A stretch of 64,000 nt of DNA from CAVUPF01 sp963777915 (GTDB taxonomy: Bacteria; Actinomycetota; Thermoleophilia; Solirubrobacterales; 70-9): assembly GCA_963777915.1 (NCBI GenBank), contig CAVZSH010000005.1:558001-622000 (forward strand), written 5' to 3'. Both the position numbers and the translations under genes were made by a program. Below the pieces are notes generated by a model that was given only the letters and a program-made list of their open reading frames with translations, did no database searches and was not told where the DNA came from. This document shows positions 51,678-60,709 of this stretch, in pieces; position 1 is the first letter of the stretch; each line of letters begins with the position of its first letter.

Positions 51678-53002
51678 ACCTCGACGCCGAGCAGATTGCG
51701 GCGGCGATCGGGGCCGAGATTCGTGCCGAGGGGGAGCCGGGCTCCCCCTCCCGCTCGACGATCGACTCGGCTTCGACCGGGCCTGGCGACCTCTTCTTTG
51801 GCCTGCGTGGGGCGAACGTCGACGGCGGCGAGTTCGCCGCCGCTGCGATCGCCGCCGGCGCCTGGGGTGTTGTGGTCGAGCCGCAGCGCGCCGCGGGCCT
51901 TGAGGGCGCCTGGGTCTTCGCGGCGCCGGACCCGCTCGCCGCGATGCAGGCGCTCGCCGGCGCCTGGCGTCGGGCGCTCGGCGCCAGGGTGATCGGCGTC
52001 ACCGGCTCGGTCGGCAAGACCTCGGTCAAGGACATCGCCCGCGCGCTGCTACCCGGGCGGGTCCACGCCAACCGCGAGAACCTCAACACTGAGATAGGGC
52101 TGCCGCTGAGTGTCCTAGAAGCCCCCGCCGACGCCGAGCTGTTGGTGCTGGAGATGGCGATGCGCGGGCCGGGTCAGATCGCCGAGCTGGCGGCGATCGC
52201 CGAGCCCGAGATCGCCGTGATCACCAACGTCGGCCCCGTCCACGTCGAGCTGCTGGGCTCGCTCGAGGCGATCGCCGCGGCGAAGGCAGAGGTCTTGGAC
52301 GCGCTGCCCAGACACGGGGTGGCGGTCGTGCCGGCCGACGCCGGCGAGCTGGAGCCGCACCTGGGGAGGGCGCCGCTTCTGCTCCGATTCGGCACCGGTG
52401 GAGATGTCGAGGTCGCCGAGCGCCGGGTCGCCGAAGGGGTCACCGAGGCGCTGATCGCCACCCCGTCCGGCAACGCTCGCTTCCACTTCCCCTTCACCGA
52501 GGCGCACAACCTGACCAACGCGCTGGCCGCGGTTGCGGCGGGCGTGGCGCTGGGCGCGGCGCCGGCCGAGATGGCCGACCGCGCTGCGAACATAGGATTC
52601 TCCCGCTTCCGGGGAGAGCGCCTCGAGCTGGGAGACGGAATCGTCCTTGTGAACGACTGCTACAACGCGAACCCGGTCTCGATGCGCGCGGCGCTCGACC
52701 ACCTCTCGACGCTGGGGTCTGAGCGCACGATTGCGGTACTCGGCGAGATGGGCGAGTTGGGCGCGGATGCGGTCGCCTACCACCGCGAGGTGGGCGAGCA
52801 TGCGCGGGCGGTTGGGGTCGACCTGCTGATCGGGGTCGGCGAGCCCGCCCGCGACTACAGCCCCGACGAGCTGGTCGGCGCTCCCGAGGACGCCGCCGAG
52901 TTGCTGGCGGCGCAGCTTGGCGATGGTGACGCCGTGCTCGTCAAGGGCTCCCGCTCGGCCCGCCTGGAGGCCGTGGCGGACGCCCTCAGGGAGCTGATCT
53001 GA
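51674..53002 (+). CDS. murF: UDP-MurNAc-pentapeptide synthetase MurF
   Basis: Ligates D-Ala-D-Ala to the UDP-MurNAc-tripeptide. 442 residues. N-terminal substrate-binding domain (SASTGPGDLFFGLRGANVDG), ATP loop TGSVGKTSVKDIA, LEMAMRGPGQI, and C-terminal NDCYNANPVSMRAAL. GTG start overlaps murE by 4 bases and the stop touches the mraY start. Confidence 0.95.
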   Translation: MNLDAEQIAAAIGAEIRAEGEPGSPSRSTIDSASTGPGDLFFGLRGANVDGGEFAAAAIAAGAWGVVVEPQRAAGLEGAWVFAAPDPLAAMQALAGAWRRALGARVIGVTGSVGKTSVKDIARALLPGRVHANRENLNTEIGLPLSVLEAPADAELLVLEMAMRGPGQIAELAAIAEPEIAVITNVGPVHVELLGSLEAIAAAKAEVLDALPRHGVAVVPADAGELEPHLGRAPLLLRFGTGGDVEVAERRVAEGVTEALIATPSGNARFHFPFTEAHNLTNALAAVAAGVALGAAPAEMADRAANIGFSRFRGERLELGDGIVLVNDCYNANPVSMRAALDHLSTLGSERTIAVLGEMGELGADAVAYHREVGEHARAVGVDLLIGVGEPARDYSPDELVGAPEDAAELLAAQLGDGDAVLVKGSRSARLEAVADALRELI

Positions 53003-53976
53003 TGGGCGTGGTGCTGATCTCCGGGATGGCCTCGATGCTGATCTGCATCTTTCTCGGGCCGAAGTTCATCGAGTACCTGCGGGTGAAGGAGTTCGGCCAG
53101 CACATCCGCGAGGACGGGCCGCAGGAGCACCACGCCAAGGCAGGCACCCCGACGATGGGCGGGCTGATCGTCTTCGCCTCGGTCTGTGTGCCCTATCTGG
53201 TCCTCTCCGACCGCGACGCCCAGAGTCTCGCCGTGCTCGGTGTCGCGATCGGGTGCGCGGCGATCGGCTTCGCCGACGACTTCATCAAGATCGTCAAGCG
53301 CCGCTCGCTGGGCCTCTCGGCCCGCTGGAAGCTGCTCTTCCAACTGATCCTCGCCTTCGGCCTCTGGTGGGTTGCACGCCACGAGGTGGGGCTGGAACCG
53401 ATCCTCTACTTCCGGATCGGCGACGGCAGCATCGACCTCGGACCGGTGCTCTACTTCGTCCTCGTCTTCTTGGTGATTGCCGGCACCTCCAACGGAGTCA
53501 ACCTCACCGACGGTCTCGACGGTCTCGCTGCCGGCTCATGCGCGATCGTCCTGCTCGCCTATACGGCAATCGCATTCGTCACCGGCGAGCGCCAAAACCT
53601 GGCGCTGCTCTCCGCCTGCCTGGTCGGCGCCTGCGTCGGCTTTCTGTGGTTCAACGCCTTTCCGGCGTCGATCTTCATGGGGGACACCGGCTCGCTCGGG
53701 CTCGGCGGCGCGATCGGCGCGCTCGCGGTGATGACCCAGACCGAGGTGCTGCTGATCATCATCGGCGGCATCTTTGTGATCGAGGCGCTCTCGGTCGCGG
53801 TCCAGGTCTTCTCCTTCAAGGCCTTTCGCCGCCGCGTCTTGCTGATGGCGCCGCTGCATCATCACTTCGAGATGATGGCCTGGTCGGAGACCAAGATCAT
53901 GCTTCGCTTCTGGATCATCGCCGCGGTCTGCTCGGGGATCGGCTTCACCCTGTACCAGCAGTCGATCGGGCGGTAG
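53002..53976 (+). CDS. mraY: Phospho-MurNAc-pentapeptide transferase MraY
   Basis: Integral membrane enzyme, 324 residues and ten helices, that transfers phospho-MurNAc-pentapeptide to undecaprenyl phosphate to make lipid I. It has the GTPTMGG-like loop (AGTPTMGGLIVFA), the catalytic DD pair in IGFADDFIKI, the conserved NLTDGLDGLAAG and the cytoplasmic MAPLHHHFEMM. Its start overlaps the murF stop by one base. A gap of 42 bases follows before murD. Confidence 0.96.
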   Translation: MGVVLISGMASMLICIFLGPKFIEYLRVKEFGQHIREDGPQEHHAKAGTPTMGGLIVFASVCVPYLVLSDRDAQSLAVLGVAIGCAAIGFADDFIKIVKRRSLGLSARWKLLFQLILAFGLWWVARHEVGLEPILYFRIGDGSIDLGPVLYFVLVFLVIAGTSNGVNLTDGLDGLAAGSCAIVLLAYTAIAFVTGERQNLALLSACLVGACVGFLWFNAFPASIFMGDTGSLGLGGAIGALAVMTQTEVLLIIIGGIFVIEALSVAVQVFSFKAFRRRVLLMAPLHHHFEMMAWSETKIMLRFWIIAAVCSGIGFTLYQQSIGR

Positions 53977-54018
53977 CGCACAGGGTCCATCGGGCGGAGC
54001 GCGAAACTCATTCTCAAG

Positions 54019-55386
54019 ATGAGTTCGCCGCCCCCCCGCAAGTCCCGGCCCGAGTTTCCCGAGGGCCCGTTTTTGGTCGTTGGCTTGGCGCGATCTGGTC
54101 TTGCGGTGGCCGGGCTGCTTGCGCGGAGGGGGGAGCTTGTCCGGGGGGTCGACTGCGGGCACCCGCAGGGGATTGCAGGGCTTGGGGGAGTGGGTGTCGA
54201 AGTTGTTCTGGATTCGGATGGATTGGCACTTCTCGACGGAGTTCGGACAGTTGTGAAGAGCCCGGGGGTTCCTCGGGAGGCGCCGGTGATCGCCGCCGCC
54301 CTGGGGCGCGGGATCAACGTGGTCGGAGAGCTCGAGCTCGCCTGGCGGGCGCTTCCCAACCGCTTCCTCGCGGTGACCGGGACCAACGGCAAGACGACCA
54401 CGGCGGAGCTGCTCGGGCACCTGTACCGGACGGCGGGGGAGCCGGTCGCCGTCGCCGGCAACGTCGGCACGCCGCTCTCGCGGCTGGTCGGCGAGGTTGA
54501 TCGCGACGCGACCATCGTCTGCGAGTGCTCTAGCTTCCAGCTCGAGGACAGCGTCGCCTTTGCGCCCGAGTGCGCGATCTTCCTCAACCTGGCGCCCGAC
54601 CATCTCGACCGCCACCCAGACCTCGGCGCCTACCTCGCCGCGAAGCTGCGGATCTTTGGCAACCAGACGAACGACGATCTCGCTATCTACAACGGCGATG
54701 ACCCGGCGCTTGCCGGGGTCGACCTCGGTGGCTGCGGGCGCCGCGTCGCCTTCTGCCACGGAGCGGGGCCTGAGTGCGAGGTCTCGTTCTCGGAGGGCAC
54801 GATCTTCTACGACGACACGCCGCTGCTCGGAGTCGAGGAGCTCGGACTCTTCGGCGAGCACAACGTCACTAACGCAATGGCGGCCGCCGCCGCGGCGCTC
54901 TCGATGGGCATCGACCGCGACGCGGTTCGCGAGGGGCTGCGCAGCTTCGCGGGCGTCCCGCACCGCCTCGAGCTGGTGGCCGAGATCGGCGGCGTTCGCT
55001 TCGTCAACGACTCCAAGGCGACCAATGTCGCCTCCGCTGTGGTCGGGCTGAGAGCCTTTGGGGGCGGCGTCCACGCGATCCTCGGCGGCAGCGAGAAGGG
55101 CGACTCCTTCCTCCCCCTGGTCGAGCCGATACGCGAGCGCTGCGCGGCCTGCTACCTGATCGGCGCGGTCGCCGATCGACTCGCAGCCGAGCTGGCGCCG
55201 GCGCTTGCCTCGGCGGTCGAGCTGCATCGCTGCCGCGACCTCGAGGACGCGGTGCGCCGCGCCGCCGCCGCGGCCCGTCGCGGCGAGGTCGTCCTGCTCT
55301 CGCCCGCCTGCGCCAGCTTTGACGCCTTCGAGGACTTCGAAGAGCGCGGCGAGCGCTTCCGCGAGATCGTCGAGGGCCTTCGGTGA
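54019..55386 (+). CDS. murD: UDP-MurNAc-L-alanine:D-glutamate ligase MurD
   Basis: 455-residue Mur ligase. N-terminal Rossmann-like domain (FLVVGLARSGLAVAG), ATP loop TGTNGKTTTAELLG, LNLAPDHLDRH signature and C-terminal FVNDSKATNV. It is the only dcw gene after mraZ with an appreciable upstream gap (42 bases) and no overlap. Its stop overlaps the GTG of ftsW. Confidence 0.95.
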   Translation: MSSPPPRKSRPEFPEGPFLVVGLARSGLAVAGLLARRGELVRGVDCGHPQGIAGLGGVGVEVVLDSDGLALLDGVRTVVKSPGVPREAPVIAAALGRGINVVGELELAWRALPNRFLAVTGTNGKTTTAELLGHLYRTAGEPVAVAGNVGTPLSRLVGEVDRDATIVCECSSFQLEDSVAFAPECAIFLNLAPDHLDRHPDLGAYLAAKLRIFGNQTNDDLAIYNGDDPALAGVDLGGCGRRVAFCHGAGPECEVSFSEGTIFYDDTPLLGVEELGLFGEHNVTNAMAAAAAALSMGIDRDAVREGLRSFAGVPHRLELVAEIGGVRFVNDSKATNVASAVVGLRAFGGGVHAILGGSEKGDSFLPLVEPIRERCAACYLIGAVADRLAAELAPALASAVELHRCRDLEDAVRRAAAAARRGEVVLLSPACASFDAFEDFEERGERFREIVEGLR

Positions 55387-56711
55387 GCGCCCGCGCCCTC
55401 GCGCTCGGCCGCCCCGCCAAGCCGCGCAAGGCAAAGGGCGCGAAGAAGCGCACGCGCGCCGCCGCGGCCTCAACTGAGTACAACATGCTGCTCACCGCGA
55501 CCCTTTGCCTGCTCGCCTTCGGCGCGGTGATGATCTTCTCGGCCAGCTCGACCACCGAGGTGCTCAGCAACGGCGGCCTCGCCAACAGCGCCTACTACCT
55601 GAAGCGCACGCTGATCTTCGGGGCGGTCGGCCTGGTGATCATGCACCTGACCTCGCGCTACGGCTTGAGCCTGGTGCGCCGTCTGACCCCGGCGATCCTG
55701 GCGACCTCCCTCTTTTTGCTCGTCGCCGCGCTCGGGGTCGGGTCGAGCGTCAACGGCGCCAGCCGCTGGATCGGCCCGAGCTCGCTGCAGCTCCAGCCCT
55801 CCGAGCTGGCCAAGGTGGCGCTGATCCTCTACGGGGCCGACATGCTCGCCCGCAAGCCGAAGCGGGCGCGGACGATCGCCGGCTTCATGCCCTACCTGTT
55901 GGTTGCCGGCTTCGCCTGCACGCTGATCGTTATCGAGCCCGACCTGGGCACGGCGATGGTCGTCGCCTTTGCGGTCGGCGCGACCCTTATCGCAGCCGGC
56001 GCGCGGCCCCGCGACCTCGGCCTGATCGCCCTCGCGCTCGGCTTCGTGGCGCTGCTCGTCACCCTAGTCGAGCCTTACCGGATGGCCCGCCTGACCGGCT
56101 TCCTCAACCCGGCGGCGGACGCTTCGGGCACCGGTTTTCAGGCAGCCCAGGCAAAGATCGCGATTGGCTCGGGCGGCATCTTCGGGGTCGGCATCGGTAA
56201 CGGCGTACAGAAGGCCTATTACCTTCCCGAGGCCCATACCGACATGATCGCCGCGGTGATCGGCGAGGAGCTTGGCCTGCTCGGCATGCTGGGGATCGTC
56301 GGCCTCTTCTCGATGTTCGGCTACGCCGGGTTGCGGGTCGCCCAGCGGGCCAAGGACAACTACGGCAAGCTGCTGGTCGCCGGTCTCACCTCGCTGATCC
56401 TGGTCCAGGCGACGATCAACCTTTTCGCGGTGATGGGGCTGGCGCCGCTGACCGGTGTGCCGCTGCCTTTTGTCTCCTACGGCAACAGCAGCCTGATGGC
56501 GACGCTCTTCGCGGTGGGCCTGATTCTGGCCGTCGCCCGCGGCGAGACCGCCGGCGCTGGCAAACTGCGCGTGGTCGAGGGCGGGCGTGTGCCCGCGCGT
56601 GGAAGGAGTCGATCGAGCGGTGGCAAGAGCGCCCAGAGTCGTGGTGGCGGCGGGGGGAACCGCCGGTCACGTCGTGCCGGCCATGGCGGTCGCCGCCGAG
56701 CTGCTGGCTAG
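55383..56711 (+). CDS. ftsW: Septal peptidoglycan glycosyltransferase FtsW
   Basis: SEDS-family polymerase of lipid II, 442 residues with about ten helices. A basic N-terminal tail (residues 1-30) precedes the first helix. Signature regions are GASRWIGPSSLQLQPSELAK, EPDLGTAMV, and the C-terminal GVPLPFVSYGNSSLMATLFA. The last 35 residues are Arg/Gly-rich (GGGGNRRSRRAGHGGRRR) and are encoded where the gene overlaps the start of murG by about 92 bases. Confidence 0.95.
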   Translation: MSARALALGRPAKPRKAKGAKKRTRAAAASTEYNMLLTATLCLLAFGAVMIFSASSTTEVLSNGGLANSAYYLKRTLIFGAVGLVIMHLTSRYGLSLVRRLTPAILATSLFLLVAALGVGSSVNGASRWIGPSSLQLQPSELAKVALILYGADMLARKPKRARTIAGFMPYLLVAGFACTLIVIEPDLGTAMVVAFAVGATLIAAGARPRDLGLIALALGFVALLVTLVEPYRMARLTGFLNPAADASGTGFQAAQAKIAIGSGGIFGVGIGNGVQKAYYLPEAHTDMIAAVIGEELGLLGMLGIVGLFSMFGYAGLRVAQRAKDNYGKLLVAGLTSLILVQATINLFAVMGLAPLTGVPLPFVSYGNSSLMATLFAVGLILAVARGETAGAGKLRVVEGGRVPARGRSRSSGGKSAQSRGGGGGNRRSRRAGHGGRRRAAG

Positions 56712-57708
56712 CGGCGCCGAGGTCAGCTTCCTCGGCGCCCGCGGTCGGATCGAGGCCGAGCTGGTGCCGGCGGGCGGCTATGAGATCGACAGCCTCAGGG
56801 TGCGTGGGATCGACCGCCACAACCCGCTGCGTGCCGCGGCCGCGGCGATCGAGGCGCTGGCTGCGGTGAAGGGCGCGAGGCGGGCGATCCGCCGCCGCGG
56901 GGCGGACGTCGTGCTGGGCGGCGGTGGCTTCGTCGCCGGGCCCGCGGGGCTGGCCGCGATCCTCTCCGGCGTTCCACTCATCCTCACCGAGGCCGACAGC
57001 CACCTCGGCCTTGCCAACCGGCTGCTGGCGGGCCGCGCGCGGCGAGTCTGCCTCGCCTTCCCGATCCCTGGCCGTGAGGGGGAGCGCTACCGGGTGACTG
57101 GGCGCCCGGTGCCCGCCGCCGTGCTCGGGGCCGATCGCGACGCGGCGCGCCGCCGGTTCGGGATCGCGGCCGATGCGCGCTGCCTTTTGGTCATGGGAGG
57201 CAGCCAGGGCGCCCGCTCGATCAACCTCGCCGCGATCGAGGCTTTCGCCGAGCGCGGGGGTAGGGGGTTCCAGGTCATCCACCTCGCCGGTCGCCGCGAT
57301 TACGAGGAGCTCGACCGACGCCTCCGGGCGGCGCCACACGGCGAGCGCTATTCCCTGCTCGCCTACGAGCCCGACCTCGGCGAGGTCCTCGCGGCATCCG
57401 ACCTGGTGCTGGCCCGCTCCGGAGGCTCGATCTTCGAGCTGATCGCGGTCGGCCGACCGGCGATCCTCGTCCCCTACCCACACGCCACTGCCGATCACCA
57501 GAGCGCCAATGCCACCTGGATGGAGGAGGCCGGTGCGGCGCTGAGGATCCGCGACGAGGGGCTGAGCGCCGAGCGTCTTGAGGCCGAGGTCGCGGGCCTG
57601 CTCGGCGACGAGGAGCGGCTCGCCGCGATGGCATCGGCGTCTGCATCGCTGGCCCGTCCCGACGCCGCGCGGCTGATCGCCGACGAGGTACTGGCGGCGG
57701 CCCGATGA
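56620..57708 (+). CDS. murG: UDP-GlcNAc:lipid I transferase MurG
   Basis: Peripheral membrane glycosyltransferase that makes lipid II, about 362 residues. N-terminal AAGGTAGHVVPAMAVA glycine-rich loop, GGGGFVAGPAGLAAIL, C-terminal-domain VMGGSQGARSIN and LARSGGSIFELIAVGRPAIL. GTG 56620, with AAGGAG eleven bases upstream, was chosen. A GTG at 56587 is also in frame. Either start lies inside the 3' end of ftsW. Confidence 0.95.
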   Translation: MARAPRVVVAAGGTAGHVVPAMAVAAELLASGAEVSFLGARGRIEAELVPAGGYEIDSLRVRGIDRHNPLRAAAAAIEALAAVKGARRAIRRRGADVVLGGGGFVAGPAGLAAILSGVPLILTEADSHLGLANRLLAGRARRVCLAFPIPGREGERYRVTGRPVPAAVLGADRDAARRRFGIAADARCLLVMGGSQGARSINLAAIEAFAERGGRGFQVIHLAGRRDYEELDRRLRAAPHGERYSLLAYEPDLGEVLAASDLVLARSGGSIFELIAVGRPAILVPYPHATADHQSANATWMEEAGAALRIRDEGLSAERLEAEVAGLLGDEERLAAMASASASLARPDAARLIADEVLAAAR

Positions 57709-59033
57709 GCGCAGCGCCGCGAGCCGGCTGGAGCTCGCGCCGCCTCCACTTCATCGGGATCGGCGGCGCCGGGATGAGCGGCCTGGCGCTGGTCTGCCAG
57801 GGCCTGGGCGTGACCGTGAGCGGCAGCGACCGTGCCGAGTCCTCTTATATGGAGCGGCTGCGCCGCGCCGGGCTTGAGCCGGTCGTCGGCCACGACGCCG
57901 CCAACCTGCCCGAGGGTGCTGAGGTGGTGCTCTCCAGCGCGATCGGCGAGGAGAACCCCGAGCTGGCGCTGGCGCGTGAGCGAGGCGCGGCCGTGCTCCA
58001 TCGTGGCGCGCTGCTCGCCGAGCTCTGCGCCGAGAAGCGGCTGATCGCCGTCGCTGGCACCCACGGCAAGACGACGACCACCGCGATGCTGGTCTGGGCG
58101 CTGCGCGGAATCGGGGTCGAGCCGGCCTTCTTCATCGGCGGCGAGGTCCCCGGCCTGGGGGAGGACGGCGAGCCGACCAACGCCGGCTGGGGGGAGGGTG
58201 AGTGGGTGATCGCCGAGGCCGACGAGAGCGACGCCAGCTTCCTGCGGCTGGGACCCGAGGTCGCGGTAATCACCAACCTCGAGATGGACCACCACACCCG
58301 CTGGGCCTCGCTCGCCGAGCTGCACCGGGCCTTCCGCGAGTTCCTCGCCCCGGCAGAGGGCGTGGCGATGCCCGCCGACGGCAGCCTCGCCGACCTGGTC
58401 GAGGGCAAGCGCACTCTCGGCTTTAACGCCGGCTCGCCGGGCCCAGCCGAACTGCCGCTCTCCGTCCCCGGCGATCACAATCTCCTCAACGCCCGTGCTG
58501 CCCTGGCGGCGATTGACCTGGTGGGGCTGGACTCCGGCGCTTCGGCGGCGGCGCTGGCGGACTTTCCAGGCGTGCGGCGACGTCTCGAGCTAAAGGGCGA
58601 GTGCGACGGTGCTCGGATCTATGACGACTACGCCCACCACCCGACCGAGGTCCGCGCGGCGCTCTCGGCCCTGCGAGAGCTGAGCCCGGGGCGGCTGATC
58701 GCCGTCTTTCAACCCCATCTGTACTCGCGCACCAAGGCGCTCTCGGAGGAGTTCGGCGCGGCGCTGGCGCTGGCCGACGAGGTCGCGGTGCTCGACGTAT
58801 ATCCGGCACGAGAGGAGCCGCTCGGGGAGCTGGCCGGGGTCAGTGGCCTGCGGGTCGCGCGGGCTGCCGCCGAGCGGATGGGGGGGAGGCCGGTCTGGTG
58901 GTTGCCGACCGCCGAGCGGGCGCGGGAGGCACTGGCTCCACGTCTGGCCCCGGGCCAGGTCCTGGTCACGATCGGGGCTGGCGATGTCTTCAAGCTGGGC
59001 GAGGCCCTGCTCGCCGGCGGAGGCTCGCGGTGA
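57705..59033 (+). CDS. murC: UDP-MurNAc:L-alanine ligase MurC
   Basis: First Mur ligase of stem-peptide assembly, 442 residues. HFIGIGGAGMSGLALVCQ at the N-terminus, ATP loop AGTHGKTTTTAM, EADESDASFL, and C-terminal YDDYAHHPTEV plus VFQPHLYSRTK. Starts in a 4-base overlap with murG and ends in a GTGA overlap with murB. Confidence 0.96.
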   Translation: MSAAPRAGWSSRRLHFIGIGGAGMSGLALVCQGLGVTVSGSDRAESSYMERLRRAGLEPVVGHDAANLPEGAEVVLSSAIGEENPELALARERGAAVLHRGALLAELCAEKRLIAVAGTHGKTTTTAMLVWALRGIGVEPAFFIGGEVPGLGEDGEPTNAGWGEGEWVIAEADESDASFLRLGPEVAVITNLEMDHHTRWASLAELHRAFREFLAPAEGVAMPADGSLADLVEGKRTLGFNAGSPGPAELPLSVPGDHNLLNARAALAAIDLVGLDSGASAAALADFPGVRRRLELKGECDGARIYDDYAHHPTEVRAALSALRELSPGRLIAVFQPHLYSRTKALSEEFGAALALADEVAVLDVYPAREEPLGELAGVSGLRVARAAAERMGGRPVWWLPTAERAREALAPRLAPGQVLVTIGAGDVFKLGEALLAGGGSR

Positions 59034-59932
59034 GCGCGCCCCCAGCGGGCGTGCGGCCCGACTTCCCACTCGCCCGCCTCACCACCGTGCGCACCGGCGG
59101 CCCCGCCGAGTGGTTCGCCCGACCTGCCAGCGAGCAAGAGCTGCTGGAGCTGCTCGCCTGGGCGGGGGAGGAGGGCCTGGCGGTAGGAACGATCGGTTCG
59201 GGATCGAACCTGCTGATAGCCGACGATGGATTCCGGGGACTTGCGATCAAGCTGGACGGCGACCTTGCGACGATCGAGCGCGATGGCGAGCGCATCCTCT
59301 GTGGCGGCGGCGCCCGCCTCCCTTCGGCCTCGGCCAAGGCGGCGGCTTGGGGACTCTCAGGTCTCGAGTTCGGGATCAATATCCCCGGCAGCGTGGGGGG
59401 GGCGGTGAGGATGAACGCCAACGCTTACGGAGGCCAGCTCGCCAAGGTTTTGGAGTGGGTCGACGTCGCCTCTCCGTCCGGCCTTCACCGCAGGTCCCCG
59501 GCGCAGCTCGACTTCGGCTACCGCAGCTCCGGCTTCGGCGCCGGCGAGGTCGTCTCGCGCGCCTCGTTTCGGCTGGGGCCCGGCGATCCAGCGGCGATCA
59601 GAGCGACCCTGGCTGAGATGCGCGAGAGGCGCCGCGAGGCGCAGCCGTCCGGGATCAAGACCTTTGGCTCGACCTTCAAGAACCCCGAGGAGGGGCGCTC
59701 GGCCGGCGCGCTGTTAGAGGCGGCCGGCTGCCGCGGCCTGCGCCACGGTGGTGCCCGCTTCTCAGAGAAGCACGCCAACTTCGTCGAGAACTGCGGCGAA
59801 GCCACCACCGCCGACGTGCTGGAGCTGATGAGCGAGGGTCGCCGTCGGGTCCACGAGCGCTTCGGCGTCGAGCTGGAGCCGGAGGTCCAGGTGCTGGGCG
59901 AGGTGCACTGGCCCGGCGGCTGGGAGCTGTGA
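59030..59932 (+). CDS. murB: UDP-N-acetylenolpyruvoylglucosamine reductase MurB
   Basis: FAD enzyme that completes UDP-MurNAc, 300 residues. FAD-domain TTVRTGGPAEWF and GSGSNLLIADDGF, the FGINIPGSVGGAVRMNANAY signature, then the type II-like GSTFKNPEE with the catalytic serine region and C-terminal KHANFVENCG. The GTG at 59030 overlaps the murC stop. The next gene starts in another GTGA overlap. Confidence 0.95.
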   Translation: MSAPPAGVRPDFPLARLTTVRTGGPAEWFARPASEQELLELLAWAGEEGLAVGTIGSGSNLLIADDGFRGLAIKLDGDLATIERDGERILCGGGARLPSASAKAAAWGLSGLEFGINIPGSVGGAVRMNANAYGGQLAKVLEWVDVASPSGLHRRSPAQLDFGYRSSGFGAGEVVSRASFRLGPGDPAAIRATLAEMRERRREAQPSGIKTFGSTFKNPEEGRSAGALLEAAGCRGLRHGGARFSEKHANFVENCGEATTADVLELMSEGRRRVHERFGVELEPEVQVLGEVHWPGGWEL

Positions 59933-60456
59933 GGCGCCGCCTGCTGCTCGCACTCGCCGCGATCGCGCTGGTGGCAGTCGCCTACCAGTTCGTGATCCGC
60001 GACAGGGCGGTTGCGCCACGCCTGCGGCCGGCCCGCCCGACTGCGGAGATCGGATCCGGGTCGAGCGCGGTCGGGGTCTCCGCTGAAGGCGCAGTCCTCT
60101 TCTGGCTGGCGCCACCGAAGGAAGCCTCGCTGCCCCGACTGCCCCTCTCCAAGCCTCCCGCGAGTGGCCAGCTGACCGGCACTGCGTTGCAGCAGGCCCG
60201 CATTCTCGGCGCCGCGCCGCGCCCCCTGCGGCCCTACCTGAGGGACAGCCGCTACGGCGAAAGCGGGGTCGATGTGGAATTGAGCGGCGGAATCGAACTT
60301 CGCTTCGGCGACGATTCGGAGGCGGCGCGGAAGTGGCGTGCCGCCTCCGCCGTGCTCGCCGATCCGTCGGTGACGACACTCGATTATGTCAACCTGAGCG
60401 CCCCCGGCCGGGCTGCGATCAAAGGCTCCGGCCATTCCCTGCCGCCCGTTCCCTGA
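59929..60456 (+). CDS. ftsQ: FtsQ-like cell division protein, apparently without POTRA
   Basis: 175-residue bitopic protein in the ftsQ position between murB and ftsZ. A single membrane helix (LLALAAIALVAVAYQFVI) is followed after a linker by a beta domain like the FtsQ C-terminus (VGVSAEGAVLFWL, VDVELSGGIELRFG, then KW at the start of a helix, and VTTLDYVNLSAPGRAAI). The roughly 70-residue POTRA domain that normally sits next to the membrane helix is not seen, and the chain is shorter than usual (FtsQ is commonly 220-300 residues). GTG start overlaps murB. Confidence 0.7.
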   Translation: MRRRLLLALAAIALVAVAYQFVIRDRAVAPRLRPARPTAEIGSGSSAVGVSAEGAVLFWLAPPKEASLPRLPLSKPPASGQLTGTALQQARILGAAPRPLRPYLRDSRYGESGVDVELSGGIELRFGDDSEAARKWRAASAVLADPSVTTLDYVNLSAPGRAAIKGSGHSLPPVP

Positions 60457-60485
60457 GCCCTCAACCATGGGGTTAGACTGGTAGA

Positions 60486-60508
60486 ACCCTCAAGCTCGGC
60501 TTGAGGGT
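60486..60508 (+). terminator. Hairpin after ftsQ, possible terminator
   Basis: CCCTCAAGC and GCTTGAGGG pair perfectly around a TCG loop, with one more A-T pair outside. It lies 30 bases after the ftsQ stop and before a promoter for ftsZ. No U tract follows, so it may be a weak terminator or a processing site. Confidence 0.45.
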
Positions 60509-60536
60509 AGTACATTGCAGGATGGCTCCCGGGCGT

Positions 60537-60565
60537 TTGACACTTGGCCTTGAATGCCCTACGTT
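60537..60565 (+). promoter_or_regulatory. Sigma-A-type promoter upstream of ftsZ
   Basis: Consensus -35 TTGACA (60537-60542), 17-base spacer, and TACGTT (60560-60565) as -10, 145 bases before the ftsZ ATG. It sits in the only sizeable gap inside the dcw cluster, which suggests that ftsZ can be expressed independently. Confidence 0.65.
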
Positions 60566-60709
60566 GAGCGCAATTTCCAAGGTTCCGGCGATCCTCAGAA
60601 CCCTTGAGCATTGCTGAAGCCTCGGACGGAATAAAGGCTCAACTCATATCCAGTCCTCGAAGACTGGGCAGAATCCAGCCAGCCAGGCTGGGCTTGGAGA
60701 AATCGGGAG

